From the NCBI RefSeq assembly GCF_011620665.1, contig NZ_WOYQ01000076.1, positions 1 through 61,199 of the forward strand: a stretch of 61,199 nucleotides of DNA, written 5' to 3'. The notes under the pieces are model-generated. The model was not told where the DNA came from and did no database searches. It saw only the letters and a list, made by a program, of their open reading frames with translations. Shown here in pieces: positions 43,698 to 51,375 of the stretch. The position numbers and the translations under genes are program-made. The DNA comes from Microbacterium sp. Its GTDB lineage: Bacteria > Actinomycetota > Actinomycetes > Actinomycetales > Microbacteriaceae. How positions within the stretch are numbered: position 1 is the first letter of the stretch; each line of letters starts with the position of its first letter.

Positions 43698-43741
43698 CGT
43701 GGGCGGCGCAGCGCGCTCAGCTTCCCGATAGCTGCGCCGCC

Positions 43742-43747
43742 TAGAGT
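43742..43747 (+). promoter_or_regulatory. -10 hexamer TAGAGT, leaderless dedA gene
   Basis: TAGAGT, GGCGCTC, ATG at 43755. With the aspS element it makes a divergent promoter pair within 71 bp. Confidence 0.45.
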
Positions 43748-43754
43748 GGCGCTC

Positions 43755-44408
43755 ATGACGGTATCGGATGGCTCGTGGCTGACGACGATCGTGGATGCCG
43801 TCGTCTCGCTCATGCAGGTGATCGGTGCTCCCGGAGCGGGCGTGGCGATCGCGCTCGAGAACCTGTTCCCGCCGTTGCCGAGCGAAGTCATCCTCCCGAT
43901 GGCGGGCCTGGCCGCCAGTCGCGGGAGCTTCACGCTCGTCGAAGCGCTCGTGTGGACGACCGCCGGATCCATCGCGGGCGCGCTTCTCCTTTACGGCGTC
44001 GGGGCGTGGTTCGGCCTGGACCGGCTGCGCAGGATCGCGGCGAAGGTCCCGTTGGTGCAGGTCGAAGACATCGACCGCACCGTCGCGTGGTTTCACCGCC
44101 ACGGTGGCAAGGCCGTGTTCTTCGGTCGGATGATCCCGATATTCCGGAGCCTCATCTCGATCCCGGCGGGTGTCACGCGCATGCCGTTGTGGCGATTCGG
44201 ACTGCTGTCGCTCGCCGGCAGCCTGCTCTGGAACACGCTGTTCGTGATGGCCGGATTCCTCCTGGGCGAGTCGTGGCACATTGTGGAGACGTACGCCGGG
44301 TTCTTCCAGTACGTCGTCATCGCGGTCAGCGCGGTCGCCGTCGTCTGGTTCATCGTGGCTCGCGTGCGTCAGCTGCGTTCACGGCGACCGGACGCCGATC
44401 CGGCGTGA
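43755..44408 (+). CDS. DedA family membrane protein
   Basis: 217-residue DedA/SNARE-associated (VTT-domain) membrane protein. The signature ENLFPPLPSEVILPMAG is followed by GSIAGALLLYGVGAWFG and FFGRMIPIFRSLISIPAGVTRMPLWRFGLLSLAGSLLWNTLF, with the conserved Glu, Arg and Pro residues. The family flips or transports lipids such as undecaprenyl phosphate. ATG 43755 is chosen over GTG 43746, which lies inside the -10. Confidence 0.9.
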   Translation: MTVSDGSWLTTIVDAVVSLMQVIGAPGAGVAIALENLFPPLPSEVILPMAGLAASRGSFTLVEALVWTTAGSIAGALLLYGVGAWFGLDRLRRIAAKVPLVQVEDIDRTVAWFHRHGGKAVFFGRMIPIFRSLISIPAGVTRMPLWRFGLLSLAGSLLWNTLFVMAGFLLGESWHIVETYAGFFQYVVIAVSAVAVVWFIVARVRQLRSRRPDADPA

Positions 44409-44445
44409 GACCCGGTTCTCAGCCTGGGCATAGAGGGCGTCCACG

Positions 44446-44451
44446 TAGACT
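44446..44451 (+). promoter_or_regulatory. -10 hexamer TAGACT, leaderless phosphatase gene
   Basis: TAGACT, GGCCGG, GTG at 44458. It probably drives the cytochrome c maturation run downstream. Confidence 0.5.
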
Positions 44452-44457
44452 GGCCGG

Positions 44458-45087
44458 GTGCCCGCCGACCGTCTCCATCTCGTGCGCCACGGGGAGGTCT
44501 TCAACCCCGACCGCGTGCTGTACGGGCGTCTTCCGGAATACCGGCTGAGCGCCGAAGGTCGGAAGATGGCCCGCGCCGCGGCCGAGCACGTGCGCGGGCT
44601 CGGCCGCCCTGTTGCATCGTTGGTCGCCTCCCCGCTGCAACGCACGCGGGAATCGGGCGAACCATTTCAAGAGATCTTCGGGCTCATGCCGGTCATCGAC
44701 GATCGCGTCATCGAGCCGACGAACGTCTTCGAGGGCAAGCGCATGAAGCGCGCCGTGCTGAACCCGCTGAACTGGCGCCACCTCGCGCGCCCGTCGATCC
44801 CCAGCTGGGGCGAACCGTACCTCGAGATCGTCGACCGGATGGATGCCGCGATGCGCGAGGCGTGGGGGACCACGGCATCCGGCGACCTGGTCATCGTCTC
44901 GCACCAGTTGCCGATCTGGATCACGCACCTCGCCGTCGCGGGGGAGCCGCTGAGCCACGACCCGCGCAAGCGCCGCTGCGCGCTGTCGTCCGTGACGAGC
45001 TTCGAGCTCGAAGGCGACCGCTGGCGCGAGGTGGCGTACGCCGAGCCGGCCGCAACCGCCGGCGCGATCGATGTGGGGGCGGTATGA
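44458..45087 (+). CDS. Histidine phosphatase superfamily protein
   Basis: 209-residue phosphoglycerate-mutase-like phosphatase. The RHGE motif is LHLVRHGEVF with phospho-His11. SPLQRTRESGEPF and LVIVSHQLPIW (second catalytic His) complete the site. The substrate is unknown. Its TGA overlaps the tlpA-type ATG (ATGA), so it is translationally linked to the cytochrome c maturation genes, an arrangement common in actinobacteria. Confidence 0.88.
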   Translation: MPADRLHLVRHGEVFNPDRVLYGRLPEYRLSAEGRKMARAAAEHVRGLGRPVASLVASPLQRTRESGEPFQEIFGLMPVIDDRVIEPTNVFEGKRMKRAVLNPLNWRHLARPSIPSWGEPYLEIVDRMDAAMREAWGTTASGDLVIVSHQLPIWITHLAVAGEPLSHDPRKRRCALSSVTSFELEGDRWREVAYAEPAATAGAIDVGAV

Positions 45088-45710
45088 CCCTTCGACCCAG
45101 CTATGCGCCCCGGCACCGGGCGAGACCCAGGATCGCGGCATCCGCTCTCGTCGTCGTGCTGGGCCTCGGACTGGCCGCGTGCACGAGTGCGAACGACGGC
45201 CTGATCGATTCGTATCAACAGGGGGGCGACACCGGATTCATCTCCGGTGACGGCAGCGTGCAGGAGATCGCTCCCGACCAGCGCGGCGACGCCGTCGACT
45301 TCACGGGCACCGCCGTCGACGGCTCCACCGTCACGAGCTCGGACTTTGCCGGAGACGTCCTCGTCCTCAACTTCTGGTACGCCGGGTGCGGGCCGTGCCG
45401 TGCCGAAGCGCCGACGCTGGAGGCGGTCGCCCAGAAGACCGGCGCGAACTTCCTCGGGGTGAACATCTACGACGGACCCGAGCAGGCCACCGCGTTCGAG
45501 CAGACGTACGGCATCTCGTATCCATCGGTGCTGGCGAAGGACGATGCCGCGCTCAAGCTCGCGTTCGCGTCGTGGACGCCGCTGCAGGCCGTGCCCATCA
45601 CGCTCGTCCTCGATGCCCAGGGCCGGGTCGCCGCGCGCTTGATCGGCCAGGTCGAGAGTGAGTCGATCCTCACGACGATCGTGGACGACGTGCGGTCGGA
45701 ACAGTCATGA
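45084..45710 (+). CDS. TlpA/ResA-like thioredoxin lipoprotein
   Basis: 208-residue extracytoplasmic thioredoxin-fold lipoprotein. The signal ends in lipobox LAAC (Cys33), and the redox pair is Cys102-Gly-Pro-Cys105 in NFWYAGCGPCRAEAP. QAVPITLVLDAQGRV is the cis-Pro segment. It probably keeps apocytochrome c haem-site thiols reduced, using electrons from CcdA, whose gene overlaps its stop (ATGA). Confidence 0.92.
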   Translation: MTLRPSYAPRHRARPRIAASALVVVLGLGLAACTSANDGLIDSYQQGGDTGFISGDGSVQEIAPDQRGDAVDFTGTAVDGSTVTSSDFAGDVLVLNFWYAGCGPCRAEAPTLEAVAQKTGANFLGVNIYDGPEQATAFEQTYGISYPSVLAKDDAALKLAFASWTPLQAVPITLVLDAQGRVAARLIGQVESESILTTIVDDVRSEQS

Positions 45711-46507
45711 ACCAGGTCGTCGTGGACGGCGCCCTCTGGCTCGCGCTTCCGATCGCCATGCTCGCGGGTCTCATCTCGTTCGCCTCGCCGTGCGTGCTCC
45801 CTCTGGTGCCGGGGTACCTGGGCTTCCTCGGTGGCTCCGTCGATTCCGACACCCGCAGAATCTCAGCCACTCCGCACGATTCCGGCGAGATCCTGCGGAG
45901 TTCGCGCCAAGCTGCGCGCGTGCGCACCGGACGCGGGCGCCTCGTCGGCGGGGTCGTGCTCTTCATCTCCGGGTTCACCGTCGTCTTCGTCGCGATGGGC
46001 GTGCTGGCCGGGACGGCCGGGCGGGTCTTCCTGCAGTATGGCGACGTCATCACCCGGGTGCTGGGCGTCGTCGTGATCGTCATGGGGTTCGTCTTCCTCG
46101 GCGTCTTCGGGTTCGCCCAGCGGGCGTTCAAGCCGCAGGTACGACAAGGCCTCGGCCTTGTCGGTGCACCGCTCCTCGGCGTCGCGATGGGCATCGGCTG
46201 GGCCCCGTGCATCGGCCCCACGTACACCGCGATCCTTTCCGTGTCCTTCGCGCAGGGTGATCCCTGGCGAGCTGTCGCGCTCGCGGTCGCGTACTCGCTG
46301 GGGCTCGGCATCCCGTTCGTCCTTCTCGCGATCGGCTTCGGCTGGGCGACCCGCTCAGTGACATTCCTGCGTCGGCATATTCGCGCAGTGAACATCATCG
46401 GCGGCATCCTGCTGATCGTGCTGGGTGTCCTCATGGTGACCGGCCTGTGGGCATCGGTCATGTCGCAGCTCACGGGGGTGATCGGCAGTGTCGAACTCCC
46501 CCTCTGA
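45707..46507 (+). CDS. ccdA: Cytochrome c biogenesis protein CcdA
   Basis: 266-residue membrane thiol-electron transporter, about six helices. ISFASPCVLPLVPGYLGFLGG has the first redox Cys, and GIGWAPCIGPTYTAIL the second. A polar loop after the first helix (about 45-80) is typical of actinobacterial CcdA. It passes electrons from cytoplasmic thioredoxin to the TlpA-like protein. It overlaps tlpA by 4 bp and resB by 20 bp. Confidence 0.93.
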   Translation: MNQVVVDGALWLALPIAMLAGLISFASPCVLPLVPGYLGFLGGSVDSDTRRISATPHDSGEILRSSRQAARVRTGRGRLVGGVVLFISGFTVVFVAMGVLAGTAGRVFLQYGDVITRVLGVVVIVMGFVFLGVFGFAQRAFKPQVRQGLGLVGAPLLGVAMGIGWAPCIGPTYTAILSVSFAQGDPWRAVALAVAYSLGLGIPFVLLAIGFGWATRSVTFLRRHIRAVNIIGGILLIVLGVLMVTGLWASVMSQLTGVIGSVELPL

Positions 46508-48206
46508 CGGCGAAACGGTCGACTCCGGCGACGGCTCGGAACCGCTCCGCCCGGCCGATCACGTCGACGCGCAACCGGCATCCGCCAACGGCTTGGCTCA
46601 GCCGAAGCTCGGAGTCGTCGGCTGGATGCGCTGGGGCTGGCGGCAGCTGACGAGCATGCGCACGGCGCTCGTGCTCCTGCTGCTCCTCGCGATCGCCGCG
46701 ATCCCCGGCTCGATCGTGCCCCAGCGCACCGCCGATCCGAACGGCGTCGCCCAGTACAAGACGAACAACCCGGACCTGTATCCGATCCTCGATCAGCTGC
46801 AACTGTTCGACGTGTACTCATCGGCGTGGTTCTCGGCGATCTACATTCTGCTGTTCATCTCGCTCATCGGCTGTGTCATTCCGCGCACGAAACACCACTG
46901 GAAGGCGCTGCGGGCCCGTCCGCCCCGTACTCCGGCGCGGCTGTCGCGGCTGGATGACCACGTCGAGATCCTGCGAGAGCTTCCGGCGGGGGCGGATGCC
47001 GCGGCATCCGCCGTCTCGGCGATCGACCTCGCGCAGGCGCAGCTGAGAGCGGCGGGCTATCGCGTCGAGCGCTACGACGGCCGCGGCGTCGCGTCGGTCT
47101 CGGCGGAACGCGGCTATGCCCGTGAAACCGGCAACCTCGTCTTCCACAGCGCGCTGGTCGGAGTGCTGCTGGCCGTCGGGATCGGCGGAGGACTCACCTA
47201 CACAGGGCAGACCGTCGTCGTGGAGGGTGACAGCTTCGTCAACTCCCTCGGCCTCGGGTACACCTCGTTCAACCCGGGGCGCTTCGTCGATACGAATGCG
47301 CTCTCGCCGTATGCGATCACTCTTGACTCCTTCGAGGTCAGCTACGTCCCGGTCGGCGAGCCCGGGCAGGGACAGGCCGGTAGTTTCGCCGCGAACGTGA
47401 CGGTCGCCGAGCCGGGCCAGAGCCCCCGAGACGGCGTCGTCCGCGTCAATCACCCGCTGGCGGTGACCGGTGACAGCATCTATCTGATGGGCAACGGCTA
47501 CGCGCCGACCATCACCGTGCGCAACGCCGACGGCGACGTCGTCTTCCGCGAGGACGTCGAGTTTCTGCCGAAGGACGCCAACATGACCTCGCAGGGAGTC
47601 ATCAAGATCCCTGACGGACTGTCGGAGCAGCTGGGGCTCATCGGCTTCCTCTACCCGACGGCCGCCACGCTGCACTCCGGAGCGTTCACCTCCGCGTATC
47701 CCTCGCTGGCAAATCCTCTGCTGACCCTCTGGGTCTACGCGGGCGATCTCGGCATCGACGACGGGACGGCGCGCAACGTCTACGCGCTCGACCCGAGCGG
47801 CATGACGCAGCTCGCCGGCAAGGACAGCGGCACCGAGGCTTTGGAGCTCGAACCGGGCGAGACAGTCGACCTGCCGCGGGGAATGGGCTCGATCACATTC
47901 GAGGACGCGACCGCGAACGGCGCCGCCGAACAGGTCAAGCGCTATGTGTCGCTCTCGGTGCATCGTGATGTGGGCGCGCCGTTCGTCCTCGCTTTCGCGG
48001 TGGTGGCCCTGCTCGGACTGCTCGCGGCGCTGTTCATCCCCCGGCGTCGGATGTGGGTCAAGGCCACTCCCGGAAACGGCACCCTGACGCTCGAATACGC
48101 CGGACTCGCGCGCGGCGAAGACCCCGTGATCGCTGCCGCGGTCGCCGATCTCGCGCGCACCCACGGCGCTTCGCTCCCTGCCGAGACACCAGAGCCCCAC
48201 GCGTAG
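46488..48206 (+). CDS. resB: Cytochrome c biogenesis protein ResB
   Basis: 572-residue ResB/Ccs1, one half of the system II haem lyase. The N-terminal hydrophilic tail and first helix (TALVLLLLLAIAAIPGSIVPQR) are followed by SAWFSAIYILLFISLIGCVIPRTKHHW, the large outside domain (about 210-510), and the last helix FVLAFAVVALLGLLAALF. GTG 46488 lies within the ccdA end, so it is coupled. It works with CcsB to attach haem to cytochrome c. Confidence 0.93.
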   Translation: MSNSPSDGETVDSGDGSEPLRPADHVDAQPASANGLAQPKLGVVGWMRWGWRQLTSMRTALVLLLLLAIAAIPGSIVPQRTADPNGVAQYKTNNPDLYPILDQLQLFDVYSSAWFSAIYILLFISLIGCVIPRTKHHWKALRARPPRTPARLSRLDDHVEILRELPAGADAAASAVSAIDLAQAQLRAAGYRVERYDGRGVASVSAERGYARETGNLVFHSALVGVLLAVGIGGGLTYTGQTVVVEGDSFVNSLGLGYTSFNPGRFVDTNALSPYAITLDSFEVSYVPVGEPGQGQAGSFAANVTVAEPGQSPRDGVVRVNHPLAVTGDSIYLMGNGYAPTITVRNADGDVVFREDVEFLPKDANMTSQGVIKIPDGLSEQLGLIGFLYPTAATLHSGAFTSAYPSLANPLLTLWVYAGDLGIDDGTARNVYALDPSGMTQLAGKDSGTEALELEPGETVDLPRGMGSITFEDATANGAAEQVKRYVSLSVHRDVGAPFVLAFAVVALLGLLAALFIPRRRMWVKATPGNGTLTLEYAGLARGEDPVIAAAVADLARTHGASLPAETPEPHA

Positions 48207-48209
48207 ACT
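48204..48209 (+). promoter_or_regulatory. -10 hexamer TAGACT built on the resB stop
   Basis: The resB TAG stop starts TAGACT, with seven bases (GGACCAC) before ATG 48217. This could give ccsB its own leaderless transcript inside the operon. Confidence 0.4.
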
Positions 48210-48216
48210 GGACCAC

Positions 48217-49263
48217 ATGCCTCAGACCGGACTGCAGCTCGACGACGTCTCCGTGCTCCTGCTCTGGACGGCCGTCGCCATCTACACGCTGGCCTTCATC
48301 GCGTACGCGATCGATCTCGCGCGTCGCTCCGACCTCGCACTGCGGGCGAAGGATGCCGCGCCCGCTCGCGTTCTGGTCGCGGCCGGTGCTGCGGAGAGCC
48401 GTGACGATCTGCGCGCACGGCAGGCGCAGGCGCAGTCCGACCTCGAGGCGCCGCTCGGCGAGCGGCGGCGCGACGTCTGGGCGCGGATCGGCACCTCGCT
48501 GACCGTCCTCGGCTTCGCGTTCCACGTCGCGGCAGACGTCACCCGCGGATTCGCGGCCGGGCGGGTGCCGTGGTCGAACATGTACGAGTTCGCCCTCACC
48601 GGCACGATGCTCATCGTGGCGGTGTATCTGGTCGTGCTCCTTCGCTACGACCTGCGTTTTCTCGGCACATTCATCACGATCCTGGTCGTGATGCTGCTCG
48701 GGGCCACCGCGATCTGGTTCTACACCGACGTGGTTCCGCTGGCAGATCCGCTGAAGAGCCCGTGGCTCGTGATCCACGTCTTCGTCGCGTCACTGGCGAC
48801 CGCGCTGTTCGCTCTCGCGTTCGCGCTGTCGGTGCTGCAGCTGATGCAAGCCCGGCGAACGAAAGCGGTCGCCACGGCGGATGCCGTCGCCGATGCCCCG
48901 GTATCCGCCCCCACCCGCAGCGGTCCCCGGTTCCTTCGTACCCTGCCCTCTGCGGACGTCCTGGAATCGCTGGCATATCGCTTCGCGATCATCGGCTTCA
49001 TCTTCTGGACTTTCACGCTCATCGCCGGTTCGATCTGGGCCAACGGCGCGTGGGGCCGCTATTGGGGATTCGACACGAAAGAGGTCTGGACCTTCGTGAT
49101 CTGGGTGCTCTACGCGGGCTACATCCACGCGCGCGCGACGCGCGGCTGGCGCGGCACGCGCTCCGCGTGGCTGTCGATCGTCGGGTTCGCCGCCGTCATG
49201 TTCAACTTCACGATCGTGAACATGTTCTTCAAGGGTCTGCACGTCTACAGCGGCCTGAGCTGA
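48217..49263 (+). CDS. ccsB: Cytochrome c biogenesis protein CcsB
   Basis: 348-residue CcsB/CcsA-type haem handling protein, about eight helices. The tryptophan-rich haem-binding region is SIWANGAWGRYWGFDTKEVWTFVIWVLYAGYIHARA, where family members read WGxDPKE; here Asp-Thr-Lys-Glu. The His residues in PWLVIHVFVAS and YIHARATRGW and the NIxE-like VPWSNMYEF fit. It is the last gene of the cytochrome c maturation run. Confidence 0.93.
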   Translation: MPQTGLQLDDVSVLLLWTAVAIYTLAFIAYAIDLARRSDLALRAKDAAPARVLVAAGAAESRDDLRARQAQAQSDLEAPLGERRRDVWARIGTSLTVLGFAFHVAADVTRGFAAGRVPWSNMYEFALTGTMLIVAVYLVVLLRYDLRFLGTFITILVVMLLGATAIWFYTDVVPLADPLKSPWLVIHVFVASLATALFALAFALSVLQLMQARRTKAVATADAVADAPVSAPTRSGPRFLRTLPSADVLESLAYRFAIIGFIFWTFTLIAGSIWANGAWGRYWGFDTKEVWTFVIWVLYAGYIHARATRGWRGTRSAWLSIVGFAAVMFNFTIVNMFFKGLHVYSGLS

Positions 49264-49372
49264 CCAGCGGCATCCACCAGCAGGTCACGCGATCGGTCCG
49301 GCGGCCGGCACGCCAGAGGCAGGTCGAGTCGCCCGCTTCACGGCTGCGGCGCGCGCGTTCGGCGTCGCACGG

Positions 49373-49391
49373 CGCCGGCCCGGTGCCGGCG
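49373..49391. terminator. Hairpin between convergent ccsB and yhgE-type genes
   Basis: CGCCGGC-N5-GCCGGCG, a perfect 7-bp stem just before the end of the minus-strand gene, could end transcription from both sides. There is no U-tract. Confidence 0.4.
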
Positions 49392-49398
49392 TCCGGCG

Positions 49399-51375
49399 TC
49401 AGGCCAGCGAGGCGGATGTCGCCAGGAGGGCTTCTGCGCTGACCGTACGCCGACGGGCGACCGCCAGCACGGTGGCCCCGAAGGCCAGCACCGCCCAGAG
49501 GATCATTCCAGCCACGCCCGCGCCGATTCCGCCGGCGTCGGTGAGTGCGCCGAGCATCGCCTGGTAGGCCGGGGTCGTAGGCATGAGGCCGGCGACGGAG
49601 GTCAGTACGCCCGGCACAGTCGAGACGACCCCGGTCGCGACCGCGAGGACTCCGATGAGCGCCGAGATCCATCGACCCGCGCCGCCGAACACCCCGATGA
49701 GCGCTTGGTTGACCGCGGCGAATGCGACGCCGGCGAGCACCGAGAGAGCCGCGAAGCCCACCCAGGTCGACCACTCGTACGATGCCGCCAGCTGCACGAC
49801 GACGGCGAGGAGGAAGCCCTGCCCTGCCCCGATCGCGGCGGCCGGGAGCAGGCTTCGCAGTGCCAGCAGCACGGAGGGGCGACGTGAGCTCAGCGCGTGC
49901 CGTGGCACCGCCTGCAGAGCGACGAATGATCCCAGACCACCGAACCACAGTGCCAGCATGCCCAGCAGCGGGATCGCCGAAGCGCCGAAGATGTTCGATC
50001 CGACGCCCTCGGTCGTCACCGGATCGGCGACGACCGCCGCAAGGTCGGTGGCCTGCTGATCGGTGTAGGAGGGGAGTGCGCCGGATGCCTCGGTCAGGCC
50101 GTCGGCGAGGCTCGAAGTGCCGGTCGCGACCTCGCTGACCCCGTCGGCGAGCTGCGATGCGCCGGCTGCCAGCTCGTCTGCGCCGTCGGCGAGCTGGTTC
50201 ACGCCGGTGCTGAGGGCGGACGCGCCCGACGCCGACTGGTCGATGCCGCCCGCGACCGTGCCGAGACCCGACCGGAGATCGGTCGCGCCGGAGGCGAGCC
50301 GATCGATGCCGATCGCCGTCTGACCGAGGCCCCGCTGGATGCCACCGGCGTATCCGGCGGCGTAGCCCGCGCTCGTGGCCGCGCGCTGCACATCCACCGC
50401 GAGCTGATCGAGCGCAGCGCAGACGGCGACCTGATCGGGTGTCCTCGGCGCCGTGCATTCGTTCTGCGTCCGCAGGGTCTCATACGAGGTCGCCAGCGAC
50501 CCGGTCGCCGCGGCAGCGTCGTTCGCGCTGCGGACGTTCGCGGCAGCGGTGCCCCCGAGAGTCCCGTCGGCGGTGGCGGTGAGCTGCGCCGAGATCTGCG
50601 TCAGCCCGTCTGCGAGCGCCCCGGCGCCGCTCGCCGACTGGCGGGTGCCGCCGGCGAGCTGCGACAGCCCGTTCGAGAGTTCACCGACGCCCCCACCCAG
50701 CTGCATCGCTCCGCTGGAGAGCGCGGACGCCCCGGCGGGAAGCGCGGCGGCGCCGGTCGCCGCTTGTGCCGCGCCCTCGGCGAGCTGGTGCGCGCCGGTC
50801 GCGGCCTGCCCGAGCTCATCGCCGAGGGTGGTGAAGCCGAGAAACACGTTCTCGAGGAAGACGGTCGACAGCTGTTGCCCCGTCGCGGATGCTGCCGCCT
50901 CAGCGACCTGAGCAGTGATGGCGTCGTCGACGATCAGACTGTCGGGCGCGGTGGCGATCGAAATGGTCGCCTTCTCCGGTGTACCGCCCGAGCCGTCCGA
51001 GGCGCCCGCCGTCGACGTCGCGGCGGCGGAGAAGTTCGCCGGAATCGTGATGACCGCCTCGTATGTGCCGTCGGCCAGTCCGGACCGGGCGTCATCCGTG
51101 TTGGATATCGTCCAGTCGAGGTTGCTGGGCAGGTCATCGGAGCCCTCGACCAGCCCTGCCGTGAGCTGGCGGCCGAGGGGCACGAGCTGGTCGTCGATCG
51201 TGACGGGCTCGTCGTTGTTCACGATCGCGGCGCGCATCTCTCCGAGACGCTCCGTCGGATTGTAGAGCGCCACCACGAGCAGGCCGCCGATCACGACCGG
51301 CAGCAGGAGCACCCCGGTCAGCGTCATCCAGGTTACGGGCTTGCGGGAACGCGCGCGTTCGAAGGGGAGCGTCAT
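49399..51375 (-). CDS. YhgE/Pip domain membrane protein
   Basis: 658-residue protein of the YhgE/Pip (phage infection protein/ABC-2-like) family. The first helix is followed by VALYNPTERLGEMRAAIVNNDEPVTIDDQLVPLGRQLTAGL, the family start. A long periplasmic-side region carries many Ala/Gly-rich heptad-like repeats (QLAEGAAQAATGA, SALSSGAMQLGGGVGELSNGLSQLAGG). About five C-terminal helices follow. ATG 51375 overlaps the MMPL stop (ATGA), ruling out the open frame above it. Both probably belong to one envelope export or surface-lipid system. Confidence 0.88.
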   Translation of the reverse strand: MTLPFERARSRKPVTWMTLTGVLLLPVVIGGLLVVALYNPTERLGEMRAAIVNNDEPVTIDDQLVPLGRQLTAGLVEGSDDLPSNLDWTISNTDDARSGLADGTYEAVITIPANFSAAATSTAGASDGSGGTPEKATISIATAPDSLIVDDAITAQVAEAAASATGQQLSTVFLENVFLGFTTLGDELGQAATGAHQLAEGAAQAATGAAALPAGASALSSGAMQLGGGVGELSNGLSQLAGGTRQSASGAGALADGLTQISAQLTATADGTLGGTAAANVRSANDAAAATGSLATSYETLRTQNECTAPRTPDQVAVCAALDQLAVDVQRAATSAGYAAGYAGGIQRGLGQTAIGIDRLASGATDLRSGLGTVAGGIDQSASGASALSTGVNQLADGADELAAGASQLADGVSEVATGTSSLADGLTEASGALPSYTDQQATDLAAVVADPVTTEGVGSNIFGASAIPLLGMLALWFGGLGSFVALQAVPRHALSSRRPSVLLALRSLLPAAAIGAGQGFLLAVVVQLAASYEWSTWVGFAALSVLAGVAFAAVNQALIGVFGGAGRWISALIGVLAVATGVVSTVPGVLTSVAGLMPTTPAYQAMLGALTDAGGIGAGVAGMILWAVLAFGATVLAVARRRTVSAEALLATSASLA

